DNA of 64,000 bases from CAIYWZ01 sp964497925 (GCA_964497925.1 CAZCFE010000003.1:23588-87587); one strand, 5' to 3'; shown: positions 51,738 to 61,615, counted from the first letter of the stretch. The notes: a model not told the origin generated them from the sequence alone. Translations and numbers: made by a program.

Positions 51738-53843
51738 TTATTTTTCCTTCAAGTGCATAATACCATCCCAATTGGCAGGTGGTGGAGATGCGATGAGGTC
51801 TTGACAACGTTTGATATATTTTGCGGAAAGATCATCTTCTTGGGCAAGTTTTTCAAAAAATGGAATTGCATTTTTGAAATCTTGGGAAAGATAAAGATCA
51901 AATCCTTTTGTGAAGATATTTGCCTTTTCTTTTTCTTCTTGTGAAACAGAAGTTAAATAATCATCTTTTTCAATGCCAATGAGTTCAAAGATTTTAATAC
52001 CAAAAGACTTTCCTTTTACGGCGACAACATCAACAGGTCTTGTGACAAAATTAGCAGGAAGCGCGTTTAGAGTTGATTGAGATATAAGGATTTTTGTATT
52101 ATACATCTTGTTTGTGCCCTCTAGACGTGCAGCCAAGTTTACATTGTCGCCAATGGCTGTATAATTCATACGTTCAGATGATCCCATATTCCCGATCACA
52201 GCGTCGCCTGTGTGAATACCTATACGTGTTCTGAGTTCTGGTTTTCCTTGCGCTTTCCAATAACGGTTTAAAACAGTGATTTTTTGCTGACAAATCAGAG
52301 CTGATCGGCAAGCGTGATAAGCTTGCTTTTCATCCGCATCAGGAGCCCCCCAGAATGCCATAATCGAGTCACCAATGTATTTATCAATGGTTCCTTTACT
52401 TTGGGCAATAACAGTAGTAAGTTCTTCTAAATATTCAGATAAATGTATGGATAAAAGATTAGGATCCATACCTTCTGAAATGGTGGTAAACCCTTCAATA
52501 TCACTAAAAAATAATGTTACAGGCATAACTTTTCCACCAATTTCAATATCTTGACCGCTGTTTACGAGCTTTTCTAGTAAACCTTTTGGAATGAATTGCG
52601 AAAAGTTTTTAACACTTGTTTTCATATTTTGTGTTTCGGCTGTTAAGTTTACAATTTCTTTTGTATTGCTTTCGATATAGACAGAGTCTTCTAGATCAAA
52701 TTGGCGAATTTTTTCAGCTTCGATTCCTAAATAATTTAGAGGCTGAGAATATTTATTCACATAAAAGAATAGCCAGAATAAAATTAGAATTAAAAGCAGG
52801 ATACTAATAAGAATGCTATTCATTTTGATTTTATTTGCTTCAATGCTAAAGTCTTCAGTAGGAGATATTGTTATAATTTTCCAATCTAGTTTGCTAATTA
52901 TTGGGAATGATTTGATTAAAGATATATAATTCTTATTTTTATGCGTGAAAAAATTTCGATTGCTTGTGGATCGTTTGGAAATATCACTAGCATATGCTAT
53001 TTTAAGTAATTCCAATGCAGGGTGGTGAATGTTGCGTAATTGGGTATTAGTTCCGATATTTGATTCGGAAATTAACATTTGCTGTCCATCTATCAAGAAT
53101 AATTGAGTGTTTTCACTAATTCGATTTGCATCCAAACTTAAAGCAAGACTGGTTAAATTTGATTCTACATATAAATAATTATTATCATTTGCGAGTCTCA
53201 TCATTTGAGTTAAAACAGTTTTTTTTGTAATCTTTGACAAATCTAATATTTTTGCTTTTTCAGAGTTCAATCTTTGATCTTTGGTTTTTTGAATGCTTGA
53301 GATGTATGTTTCAATTTCTAAATCATTAGCATTTGCAATTCCTGTGTTTTGGAGTTGATTGTTATAATATATAATATTTTTTTGTATAACTTTTCCATGG
53401 TTGTCTATTTTTACAAGACCAAAAGCAAAGTTCGAATCTTTCGCAATTGGAGATGAAAAATACGTATCGTTGGTTTTGATATCTGTTCCAAACCGAGTTA
53501 ATAAAATGAAAGTATTTTGATCTATCGATGCTAAAATATTGTTAACTCTTTTTATGTCGCTAATTTTCGCTAAAATTTTTTGAGGATTTTCATTTAATTG
53601 CGCTAAGAAATTTCCCGAAAAAAGAAAAGCAGTTGATCTTATTTCATTATCAGTTTCATCAGAATAGTCAACAATACGTGAAGCTAATGCTTCATTTTGT
53701 CTATTCAAAAAAAAGCTGGCATTCTTAAGAACAAGATTATAAACGGCATTATTTTGATAATTTATAATAATGGACGCAAAGAAACATATGACAAAAGAGA
53801 CCATTATTAAAATTTTTGTTTTTAAAGATACATTTTTTTTCAT
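51738..53843 (-). CDS. Membrane class III adenylate cyclase with large periplasmic sensor
   Basis: A 701-residue receptor cyclase that should make cAMP. It has TM1 at about 11-29, a periplasmic domain of some 310 residues (dCache-like size), TM2 at about 341-361, a HAMP-like linker, and a catalytic domain at 440-620. Both metal Asp are present (FSDIEGF, Asp 448; YIGDSIMAFWG, Asp 492). Lys 488 and Thr 562 are the residues that usually select ATP, and NVNLAARLE holds the transition-state Asn and Arg. A short TPR-like C-terminal tail follows. It overlaps the next upstream gene by 4 bases. Confidence 0.92.
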   Translation of the reverse strand: MKKNVSLKTKILIMVSFVICFFASIIINYQNNAVYNLVLKNASFFLNRQNEALASRIVDYSDETDNEIRSTAFLFSGNFLAQLNENPQKILAKISDIKRVNNILASIDQNTFILLTRFGTDIKTNDTYFSSPIAKDSNFAFGLVKIDNHGKVIQKNIIYYNNQLQNTGIANANDLEIETYISSIQKTKDQRLNSEKAKILDLSKITKKTVLTQMMRLANDNNYLYVESNLTSLALSLDANRISENTQLFLIDGQQMLISESNIGTNTQLRNIHHPALELLKIAYASDISKRSTSNRNFFTHKNKNYISLIKSFPIISKLDWKIITISPTEDFSIEANKIKMNSILISILLLILILFWLFFYVNKYSQPLNYLGIEAEKIRQFDLEDSVYIESNTKEIVNLTAETQNMKTSVKNFSQFIPKGLLEKLVNSGQDIEIGGKVMPVTLFFSDIEGFTTISEGMDPNLLSIHLSEYLEELTTVIAQSKGTIDKYIGDSIMAFWGAPDADEKQAYHACRSALICQQKITVLNRYWKAQGKPELRTRIGIHTGDAVIGNMGSSERMNYTAIGDNVNLAARLEGTNKMYNTKILISQSTLNALPANFVTRPVDVVAVKGKSFGIKIFELIGIEKDDYLTSVSQEEKEKANIFTKGFDLYLSQDFKNAIPFFEKLAQEDDLSAKYIKRCQDLIASPPPANWDGIMHLKEK

Positions 53844-54658
53844 TTTACATCTCTCTTATGTTCTGAGTTTAATTGTAATTGCTTTGTAATATTGTCTGCT
53901 TTGTTTAGGTATTTTGAAAAATCTGTAATTTTATTAATCATTAACCGGAGCTGAGATCTTATCCCAGGATCTGATATTTTGCCTAAATCAATTTTGCTGT
54001 CAGGATTTGATAAAACAGAGCTTATTGCAAGTTCTGTTGATTTAAGTATTTTGCTTAATTCTCTAGTATTAATTAACCCTATCATAAAATTAAGGCATGC
54101 TGCCAGTAGAAGCCCCATACCAAGTCGTTTGTAAAGATTGTTAATTTCATCAGCTTCATCAATATTGTTTTGTTTTAAGTCGTAATAGATTACAATGCCC
54201 GCACGTTCTTGGTTTGCAACGTCTTTTAACGTGACTCCTGAAAATTTAATATCACCTTGAAAAGTACCCTTCCAATTTTTTGTTTTTGATATTCGAACTT
54301 GTCTTAGAAGTTGACGTTTATCCGTGTCTGTAAGTTTTTTTTCTGATGTGCTAAATGCGGGGATAATTGAATCTTTTTCAATACCAAAGACAACAATATC
54401 AGCAATAGTTTTATCAAATTCTTTTGCTTTTTTTATAATTGATTTTAATTCTGTTATGTTCTCAAGCTTAATACCCAGAAGTAAAGAGTTGTTGATAGGG
54501 TAGGCTATTCCAGCTGATACTACGTTTAATTTTTCATTAATTAAAGTAACCCTGGTATTGTGATATTTAAAGTGCATCAAAACTGTTAGCAGACTAATCG
54601 TGCATATTGAAATGATGAGCATTACATATGAAATTCTAAAAGATAAACGCATTTTCAA
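53840..54658 (-). CDS. Two-TM periplasmic sensor protein, no output domain
   Basis: A 272-residue protein has TM1 at about 9-29, a periplasmic domain of 150 residues (single-Cache size; contains IADIVVFGIEKDSIIPAFS, like a PAS/Cache strand pair), TM2 at about 179-196 and a short cytoplasmic helical region. There is no kinase, cyclase or methyl-accepting output. It likely pairs with the fusion protein or the cyclase on either side, both of which overlap it by 4 bases. Confidence 0.65.
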   Translation of the reverse strand: MKMRLSFRISYVMLIISICTISLLTVLMHFKYHNTRVTLINEKLNVVSAGIAYPINNSLLLGIKLENITELKSIIKKAKEFDKTIADIVVFGIEKDSIIPAFSTSEKKLTDTDKRQLLRQVRISKTKNWKGTFQGDIKFSGVTLKDVANQERAGIVIYYDLKQNNIDEADEINNLYKRLGMGLLLAACLNFMIGLINTRELSKILKSTELAISSVLSNPDSKIDLGKISDPGIRSQLRLMINKITDFSKYLNKADNITKQLQLNSEHKRDVK

Positions 54659-56763
54659 TCTCCTTGCAGTGCGGTTGAATGATTTTTAGAGTTGGAAATA
54701 TAGTAGAGTATATTTGCCAGTACTAAGAAAGCTGATAAGACCAGAAGAGTTTTTTGAAATCCTACGTATCCTATTAATAAGCTCGAAACAAAAGGTCCAC
54801 ATACCATTGCTATGCGTTCATATGTAAAGTATAGACTAATTGTAATGTTTCTAGCGTCATCTTCTTTAGAGTTTGTTGCAATTTGTTCTAAAGTTGCCAT
54901 CATAGCAGAAGTGTGGACTACAAGGCCAATGGACAATAAAGCAATAGATATAGACACTCCTATTATAGTTGGAAAAAGGTATTGTAATAAAAGAGAGGCT
55001 AGTAATAGTAAGCTACACATAAATGTAGAGGTCGCTGGTTTTTTAAATAATCCGATTAATTTGTATGAAGCTGGAGCAAAACAGAACATGAGTATACCAA
55101 ATACCATCATGACCCTTCCAATGACGGACATTGAATTTCCAAGAGACTCTAAGAATAGTGGCTCAAACACAGGCAATAGTGCCGTTGCAAGGAAACGAGC
55201 AGGAAAACCAAGATATATGATTGTAGGGGCAAGGCCAGGCATTTTTCTAATATATAATGGATTAATTAACTTACTTGGTGTTGCCTTTTGTTCAAATCCT
55301 TTATAGTCAAGGATATATCTATTGGAATATAAGATAGCAAAAATAGATATAATAAAGCATAACAAGAAGGTGTAAAATGAACCTACGTTATCAACCAGAA
55401 TACCACCTATGGGGATTCCTGTGATAAATGCCGCTCCATAAGCAATCGAAAAAATAGAGTATGATTTGATTCGATTTTCTGGCGCACTATAAGTGCTTAC
55501 ATAATTTTGTATAAGTATATAGAAAATTCCAAAGCCGATACCATTCAAGAAACGTGTAAACAGGACCATGAATAAGCTTTTCTCCAGAGCAATAGTTACA
55601 AGGAAGCCTAAAATATAAAATATTAAACTGGTGTTAATAGCTTTGTGAAAACCAAATCTTGAGGATAGCATTGGTCCAAAAGGCACAACAAACATGACGG
55701 TTGCCATAAAAACAACGACAGGAGATGCGCTTATGAATTGTTTTGAAAAATAAGAGTTTGCGCTCCAGAATTGAGCTGCGTATCCTGGAAGTACAGTAGT
55801 TCCAATTCCTTCGCAAATCATGATTAAGAAAATTACGATACGAATACTTTCAACATCTGGGGTGAAAGGAGAAATTTTAGGAATGCCATCTATTTGGGTT
55901 TTAATTCGCAATTTCACTTCTAGCATATATTCTTGTAAAATATCAAAAAATGGATTTTTCTTATCAATTTTTTTAATTGTTGAGAGCGTTTCATAGATTT
56001 TTTTTGCTCTTTCTTTTATTAAGGTGTTTATAAGATCTAAACAAGCATAAGATTGATTTTTAACTCTGATGGCGAAAACAAACAATAAATTTCCTTTGAT
56101 TACTTCAGAGATGGAGGTTGTTAAATCTATAATAGGCACAATAACATGGTTCCTAAATGTAAATCTTAAAAATTCAAAGCCAATAATAAGAGATACAAAT
56201 AATATAACGCCAATATCAAAAGAGATGTCTGTTATACTGTTCTGAACAGCTTTTGTTGATACTCCAAGATGAAGAAATCCATATTTAACCTCTTTACCTT
56301 GTTCTTCCGTGTCAATAGGAATGGGTATATTGTAGAATGAAAAGACATTAAAAGGAGGATATTCTTTTTGATTTGGGTTCAAGTTAAGAGCAAATTGTTT
56401 TAATGTGCTTTTTAAGCTTGAAGGGGCATGAGTTGTTTGATACAAAACGTTGCCCGAAATATCTGTGACTATAATATAGTCAACCTCTTTTGTTTCTTGG
56501 AGTTTTCTCTCTAGATATTCATTCATTCCTTTCATCTCATGTAGTGGAATTCCTGATTTCATTCCTTTGTCAATCAGATTTTCGACTGATGAGCCAATTG
56601 TCTTTGTTTTTTCTGAAATGGCAGAAAATAAACCTTTTTGTTGGCCGTCAATATGAAAGAAGTATAACACGCTTCCGATTGCTAAATTCGTAATAATGAA
56701 ATAGATGAGTATTTTTATAATAGCTGTGTTAAATAGTTTGATGGTGCTTGCTTGGTTTGTCAT
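54655..56763 (-). CDS. Receptor-like sensor fused to an MFS transporter
   Basis: A 702-residue protein. Residues 1-205 have receptor form: TM1 (13-35), a periplasmic domain (36-180, with VDYIIVTDISGNVLYQT typical of a Cache/PAS-like fold), and TM2 (182-203). A HAMP-like cytoplasmic linker follows to about 300, and the rest is a complete 12-helix MFS transporter (305-695; GFGIFYILIQNYVS, FARFLNGIGFG-like motif FTRFLNGIGFGIF). Substrate unknown. The arrangement suggests a transporter gated by a periplasmic ligand or by the binding protein encoded next to it. It is followed (downstream) by the two-TM sensor, with 4 bases overlap. Confidence 0.8.
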   Translation of the reverse strand: MTNQASTIKLFNTAIIKILIYFIITNLAIGSVLYFFHIDGQQKGLFSAISEKTKTIGSSVENLIDKGMKSGIPLHEMKGMNEYLERKLQETKEVDYIIVTDISGNVLYQTTHAPSSLKSTLKQFALNLNPNQKEYPPFNVFSFYNIPIPIDTEEQGKEVKYGFLHLGVSTKAVQNSITDISFDIGVILFVSLIIGFEFLRFTFRNHVIVPIIDLTTSISEVIKGNLLFVFAIRVKNQSYACLDLINTLIKERAKKIYETLSTIKKIDKKNPFFDILQEYMLEVKLRIKTQIDGIPKISPFTPDVESIRIVIFLIMICEGIGTTVLPGYAAQFWSANSYFSKQFISASPVVVFMATVMFVVPFGPMLSSRFGFHKAINTSLIFYILGFLVTIALEKSLFMVLFTRFLNGIGFGIFYILIQNYVSTYSAPENRIKSYSIFSIAYGAAFITGIPIGGILVDNVGSFYTFLLCFIISIFAILYSNRYILDYKGFEQKATPSKLINPLYIRKMPGLAPTIIYLGFPARFLATALLPVFEPLFLESLGNSMSVIGRVMMVFGILMFCFAPASYKLIGLFKKPATSTFMCSLLLLASLLLQYLFPTIIGVSISIALLSIGLVVHTSAMMATLEQIATNSKEDDARNITISLYFTYERIAMVCGPFVSSLLIGYVGFQKTLLVLSAFLVLANILYYISNSKNHSTALQGD

Positions 56764-56786
56764 TTTTTCATCCTATCTTTTTACTT

Positions 56787-57839
56787 TTATTTAAAAATCT
56801 CAGCTGTTTCAATCAATGAAAGAAACGGATATGTCTTTAAATTTGTCATTGTATCTTGCCTAATGGCAAGAGTCATTTGTGATCCTAGTTGGTAAGGCAT
56901 CTCTTGAACTTTTTTCCCTTTAAAGAGAATGGCTTCAGCTTGTACCCCAGCCATCAGTCCCATAACGTTAATTGTTGTAAATAAGGCAAATGTACAAGAA
57001 TTTTGATCGGTGACCATTTTTTCAACGGTTGTAAAAATTGGTGCAGCATGAATATCTTTGTGCTTTACAAAGCTTGCGATGATTGCTTGTACGTTATTTA
57101 TGTTGACGCCGTCGCTTGGTAAGTAAATGATATCAGGCTTTTCCTTTAAAATGTTTACAACATTTTCATCGATGGAGCCTTGTGCAATTTTCGTTCCTTC
57201 CATTTTATGGACAAAAACACTAGCTTTGAACCCTTTTTCTGTTTCTAGTTTTCGTAAGTTTTCAGCACCAGCTTTAGAATTTTTTTCATCACTGATCAAT
57301 ACACCTATTCGTTTGACGGGAGATACATATTCTTGCATGATGCCAACGGCTGTTTTTGCTGTAACGTGATGTCCTACGCCTGTTACGTTTCGCCCTGTTG
57401 GGGCGTTAATTTCTTTGACAATCCCTGTTCCAATTGGTTCAGAGTGAGCAACTGCAACAATTGGAATATCCGTTATATGTTTAGCAGGATTAACAGCGTC
57501 ATGGGCGCCGGCTAGTTCTAAAATTCCTGTTGTGCTATATACATAAATAAGATCTGGTTTTATGTTTCTAATTTCTGCGATAAACCCAGGCATTTTTTTT
57601 GCATCTTGTTCGGCAAAGCGTTCTATGTACTCTATATTGGAGTATTTTGACTTTAAAAAGTTTACAAATGTATCTCCTAGACCAGTTCGACCTTCTTTTT
57701 GCCAATGAATAAGATAAATTTTCTTTGTTGCTGACGATCCTCCTGATGCACACACTTTTTGTTGGGAGGATGTGGCTAAGAATAGACAGGCAAATATTGT
57801 AAATGAAAATCTTTTTATTGTTTTTAGTGTGTTTTTCAT
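56787..57839 (-). CDS. Periplasmic substrate-binding protein, ABC_sub_bind (TrpX-like) family
   Basis: A 350-residue exported protein (signal peptide with FTIFACLFLATSS, cleavage near residue 31). The family pattern is clear: PDLIYVYSTTGILELAG, DIPIVAVAHSEPIGTGIV, GRNVTGVGHHV and VKRIGVLISDEKNSKAG. Members bind amino acids or other small ligands for ABC importers. No ABC permease or ATPase gene is near, which suggests it serves the sensor-transporter next to it. It overlaps the upstream aldolase gene by 4 bases. Confidence 0.85.
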   Translation of the reverse strand: MKNTLKTIKRFSFTIFACLFLATSSQQKVCASGGSSATKKIYLIHWQKEGRTGLGDTFVNFLKSKYSNIEYIERFAEQDAKKMPGFIAEIRNIKPDLIYVYSTTGILELAGAHDAVNPAKHITDIPIVAVAHSEPIGTGIVKEINAPTGRNVTGVGHHVTAKTAVGIMQEYVSPVKRIGVLISDEKNSKAGAENLRKLETEKGFKASVFVHKMEGTKIAQGSIDENVVNILKEKPDIIYLPSDGVNINNVQAIIASFVKHKDIHAAPIFTTVEKMVTDQNSCTFALFTTINVMGLMAGVQAEAILFKGKKVQEMPYQLGSQMTLAIRQDTMTNLKTYPFLSLIETAEIFK

Positions 57840-58792
57840 CGATTCATATCTCCTCGTTTAATGGCTGCAACTTTTTGGCTAGGCGTGAGTGATTTGTCAC
57901 TGAGTAGCTTTTGAATTTCAAAGGGATGTGCTTTAATGACACTTCCTAAATGATAATACGAATTATATCCCCAGCCATATTTATCTTTCATAGGCCAGAA
58001 ATATTTTTCTTTAAGTTCAAGAAGCTCTGTGAAATCAAGATTTAATTCATATTTGTGATCAATTTCAATTAAAAAACTCTCAAGAAGAAGGTTTCCAGCT
58101 CCTCGCCCCATGCCGGTGATTGTTGCGTCAAACCAAGTGACATTTGTTCCAAGTGCATGCAGAGCATTTTCCATTGCAAAACCTCGGTTATCATGCATAT
58201 GACAACCAAGTTCCCCTTTATAATAAGGTTTAATATTGTTGATTAATTGATCCATGTCTATTGGTTGCATATTACCCATTGTATCTGCAAAGCAAACAAC
58301 AGAAAAATCAGAGCCTTGTAGTTTTGAGAAGGCTTCTTTGATTTTCTCATTTGAGAACATAGATAAATGAGTGATGTTAAGAGAGACATCATAACCTAAA
58401 TCTTTGATCAAATTGCAAACGCGAATGGATTGATCAATATCTTCAGGAGCCCCTGCCACACGAACAAGCTTGATCTTACTGTCTTTTTTCGGAACGAAAG
58501 CTTGAGCGATTTTTTCATCAGACAAACCGTCAAAATGGCGAAGCATACACATAAGAGCAAGATTCATATCCTTTGGTATGATAAGAGTGTTGATATAATC
58601 CTCTGTTGTGTAAAGATTGTCCCCAAGTGGAGTTTCATCAGGATATTTTCGAAATCCAATTTCTACATAATCAACTGGTAATTTTGATAAAACGGTTAAT
58701 GTTTCTTCAACCATTTTCTTCTCAAAAAACCAATCGTTGTAATAGCCTCCATCACGAAATGTGCAGTCCAGTAGTTTGAAATCTTTTTTCAT
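57836..58792 (-). CDS. HMGL-type aldolase (4-hydroxy-2-oxovalerate aldolase-like)
   Basis: A 318-residue TIM-barrel enzyme of the HMG-CoA lyase/DmpG/isopropylmalate synthase superfamily. LLDCTFRDGGYYNDW (residues 7-21) holds the first metal Asp and catalytic Arg; GCHMHDNRGFAMENALHAL (about 196-214) holds the metal His pair. GMGRGAGN near 228 is also typical. It should make or break a C-C bond next to a keto group; the substrate is unknown. It is the first gene of the operon, so it may act on the compound sensed or transported. Confidence 0.82.
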   Translation of the reverse strand: MKKDFKLLDCTFRDGGYYNDWFFEKKMVEETLTVLSKLPVDYVEIGFRKYPDETPLGDNLYTTEDYINTLIIPKDMNLALMCMLRHFDGLSDEKIAQAFVPKKDSKIKLVRVAGAPEDIDQSIRVCNLIKDLGYDVSLNITHLSMFSNEKIKEAFSKLQGSDFSVVCFADTMGNMQPIDMDQLINNIKPYYKGELGCHMHDNRGFAMENALHALGTNVTWFDATITGMGRGAGNLLLESFLIEIDHKYELNLDFTELLELKEKYFWPMKDKYGWGYNSYYHLGSVIKAHPFEIQKLLSDKSLTPSQKVAAIKRGDMNR

Positions 58793-58860
58793 TTTATAGC
58801 CTCTTTTTTCTAACTATTTTTCAATATCCCATAAGAGAGTTAATATTTAGTTAATTTATT

Positions 58861-59520
58861 TTACAGTGTTCCTTTTTGGAATTTATCCCATAATTCATCA
58901 ATCTTTGACGATCTTAAAAGATCTAAATTTCTTTTAATCATGGGAATATCCCAATTCCACCATTTGATTTGAAGAAGCTTTTCGATGTGATCATCAGAAA
59001 ATCGTTTCTTGATAAATTCGGCAGGAAGGCCTCCCCAAATTTCATAAGGCCCCACATCTTTTGTGACAACAGCACGTGCCGCGATGACTGCTCCATTTGC
59101 AATCTTTACGCCTGGCATAATGAGGGCTTCTGCGCCGATCCACACGTCATCTCCTATGATGGTATTCCCTTTTCGGCGACTCCCTCTTGCGGCAAGAATG
59201 CTTTTATCATCATCAAAATAATCAAGGGGGTATGCTGTAACCCAGTTGTAATTATGGCCTTGTGTTCCGCCAAGCATAAATTTAGCGCCTGTAGCAATTG
59301 AACAAAATTTTCCAATAATAAGTCTGTCCAAACTGTCTTCGGGTCGATGATTGTCGTTTTCATCTAAATACATTACGCAATCTTGAAATTTCTTCCCATG
59401 ATAATACCCTGAATAATAGGAATAATCACCAACAACAATGTGCTTTGCTTTTATGTGATCTTTGATGAAAATGCATTCGCGATAGCTTTTAAAATCTTGA
59501 TCTGTAATATATGCAATCAT
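58861..59520 (-). CDS. CatB-like hexapeptide O-acetyltransferase
   Basis: A 219-residue left-handed beta-helix acetyltransferase of the xenobiotic/Vat-CatB type. Seen are IGKFCSIATGAKFMLGG, the catalytic-His loop GGTQGHNYNWVTAYP, and GNTIIGDDVWIGAEALIMPGVKI. It transfers acetyl from acetyl-CoA to a hydroxyl. Such proteins can inactivate chloramphenicol or streptogramins, or decorate sugars; which applies here cannot be told. It is 68 bases upstream of the aldolase gene on the same strand, perhaps in the same unit. Confidence 0.88.
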   Translation of the reverse strand: MIAYITDQDFKSYRECIFIKDHIKAKHIVVGDYSYYSGYYHGKKFQDCVMYLDENDNHRPEDSLDRLIIGKFCSIATGAKFMLGGTQGHNYNWVTAYPLDYFDDDKSILAARGSRRKGNTIIGDDVWIGAEALIMPGVKIANGAVIAARAVVTKDVGPYEIWGGLPAEFIKKRFSDDHIEKLLQIKWWNWDIPMIKRNLDLLRSSKIDELWDKFQKGTL

Positions 59521-59760
59521 TTATTTTCTCCATTTTTCTTAATGCTATATCTGCAAAGATTAAGAACAAATGGTTAATAACTGGTTAATTGTAACCCGCA
59601 TAGTTTTATTATCTTTATGTTAAGTGAGCATTTTAAAAATCCTTATTAATGGTTAAAATATGATCTGATTGTAGCTTATTTGTCAAATTTTGTCAATAAA
59701 AAATGTGTGGTTATTATGCGGCATTGGATTTATTAATCCAAGATAAAAAATGAGTTATTT

Positions 59761-60097
59761 ATGAAAAATATAGAATTTTGTCTTTTTGGGTGTTTTTTCA
59801 ATTCAATTATTAGATCTGAATTCCTTTTATTCAGAAATTAGTAGAAGATGTTTTCACGAGAATTCAGAATGCCATTTTTAAGTCTGAAGAAACCTTAAAA
59901 AGCAAAGAAGAACTCACAGATGATGACTTTTTTTAATTCGCCAAGGTTATGATGTTTTTGTTGAGTGGGTAGAAGTAAAGCGAGAGGATCAATCAGACTT
60001 TTTGGCTAAATATTTCTCATGTTTTATTAAAGAACTTCTTAATATACATCAGAATCTTTCTCTGAGTTTGTTTCAAGATTTGAAATATGAATTTTAA
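59761..60097 (+). pseudogene. Frame-broken remnant of a small gene
   Basis: This lies in the 798-base stretch 59521-60318 without an intact gene. ATG 59761 starts MKNIEFCLFGCFFNSII and soon stops. A second frame from 59823 reads PFIQKLVEDVFTRIQNAI and continues to DDDFF, stopping in a run of seven T (59928-59934). One extra T would continue into LIRQGYDVFVEWVEVKREDQ and onward to a stop at 60097. The charged helical protein is not recognised. A further fragment, MEEDVDEFVRWLSG, follows near 60160. Nothing else is evident in the stretch. Decay or a homopolymer error are both possible. Confidence 0.55.
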
Positions 60098-60318
60098 AGC
60101 ATTAGAGGGTTGCGCATAGAAATAGTTTCTCTGGAGAAGTTCTGAATTATTATCCACAATGGAAGAAGATGTTGATGAATTTGTTAGATGGCTTTCTGGC
60201 TAAATGACGATGGGTGATAATGAATAAGTAAATATATTAGTTAAGAGACCTCTTTCTATGTGGATTTTAATGAAAATTTTCGTTTCACTTTTGAGGAATT
60301 AGGACGTTGTCTCCTCTC

Positions 60319-61545
60319 TTAAGATGGTATTTCTACCTTAGGAAGTTTCAGGAAGGTTAGAAGGAAGAGGGCGATTGATCCGATTGCAGCGCATGATCCA
60401 AATGCGTAAAGAGGGGAGTGTCCATCCCAAAGGGAGCCAGTTATATGGCTTGCAAAAAATAGGGAGATTCCACTAATTAGAAAGAAAACCCCAAATGCCG
60501 TTCCGTGAAGGTCTTTTGGGGTTGTGTCTACTACGATTGTAACCAAAATGCTTTGAGTTGTCCCCATTTGGATTCCCCAAAGAGTAACACCCAAAATAAC
60601 CCATTCCCAACTTGGGGCAAAACCCAGGATTAAAAGAGCCATGATTTGGGCTGAAAACCCAACAACTAAGAAAATCTTACGCCCAACACGATCAGAAAGA
60701 GCGCCTGAATAATATGCGGCCAAAACCACAACAGCATTCATGACCAGCATGATTGAGGGGAGGTGCTTTTCTGCAAGGCCAAGATTTTCTGCCCGCAGTG
60801 TGATGAATGATTCATTGCAATGTGAAAGTGTAAAGACTGTTACAACCCCCATAACAGACCAAAATGGCTTCCCTAAGCGCATAATATCGCTCAAATGAAT
60901 GGGGTGACGTTTAGGTTTTTCTGTTTGTTCCGGTTTGCTTTGTTCTTTATCTTTTACAAAAAAGATTAGAATAAAAAGACCAATGGCCGAAGGAATGATG
61001 GCAATCCAAAAGATTGTTTGGTAATCACTGTTTGTAGTATAGAGTAGATACCATGTTAAAAATGCACCACCTACAGAGCCTGCTTTTGTTAAAGAGTTGC
61101 GCAGGCCAAAGCAAGTTCCGCGTAAATGTGGCGGTGCGAGGTCACCGATAAGGGCTTCTCGTGGGGCGCCTTGCAAACCATTCCCAACGCGTTCAGTGAA
61201 TCGTGCAAACACAATCCAACCAATGGCTGGGGCAATAGCAAAAAGCGGTTTTACAATTGTCATAAGGCCATAGCCTAAAACAACTAAAGCTTTTCGTTTT
61301 CCAAAATAGTCTGAAATAGGGCCAGAAAAAATGCGAATTACGTTTGAAATAGCTTCGGCAATTCCTTCAATTGTGCCAATATCTTTCATTGGAAGACCAA
61401 GGCCATTTTTTAAAAACAAGGGGGTGAGAGTGAAAATCATGAGAGAGGAAATAGTCATAAGTGTTGTTGCGATGCCGATGGACCAGATACCAAAAGGAAC
61501 CTGAGAAAGGTTTGAGACGCGTTTACCTTGGGAATCTAATATCAT
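60319..61545 (-). CDS. MFS transporter
   Basis: A 408-residue, 12-helix major facilitator protein. Motif A between helices 2 and 3 is present in form (GPISDYFGKRKALVVLGYG), and again between 8 and 9 (GALSDRVGRKIFLVVGF). A charged loop rich in Lys, Glu and Pro separates the two halves. GNGLQGAPREALIGDLAPP in the first half is common in a group of uncharacterised drug or sugar-phosphate exporters. The substrate cannot be told. It is a single gene, divergent from the small exported protein. Confidence 0.85.
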   Translation of the reverse strand: MILDSQGKRVSNLSQVPFGIWSIGIATTLMTISSLMIFTLTPLFLKNGLGLPMKDIGTIEGIAEAISNVIRIFSGPISDYFGKRKALVVLGYGLMTIVKPLFAIAPAIGWIVFARFTERVGNGLQGAPREALIGDLAPPHLRGTCFGLRNSLTKAGSVGGAFLTWYLLYTTNSDYQTIFWIAIIPSAIGLFILIFFVKDKEQSKPEQTEKPKRHPIHLSDIMRLGKPFWSVMGVVTVFTLSHCNESFITLRAENLGLAEKHLPSIMLVMNAVVVLAAYYSGALSDRVGRKIFLVVGFSAQIMALLILGFAPSWEWVILGVTLWGIQMGTTQSILVTIVVDTTPKDLHGTAFGVFFLISGISLFFASHITGSLWDGHSPLYAFGSCAAIGSIALFLLTFLKLPKVEIPS

Positions 61546-61615
61546 GAAATTTTCCTCATTTATTTTTAACTCCTAACGTAATGTATAAATCGGGTGAACT
61601 ATAAACGATTTCTCC

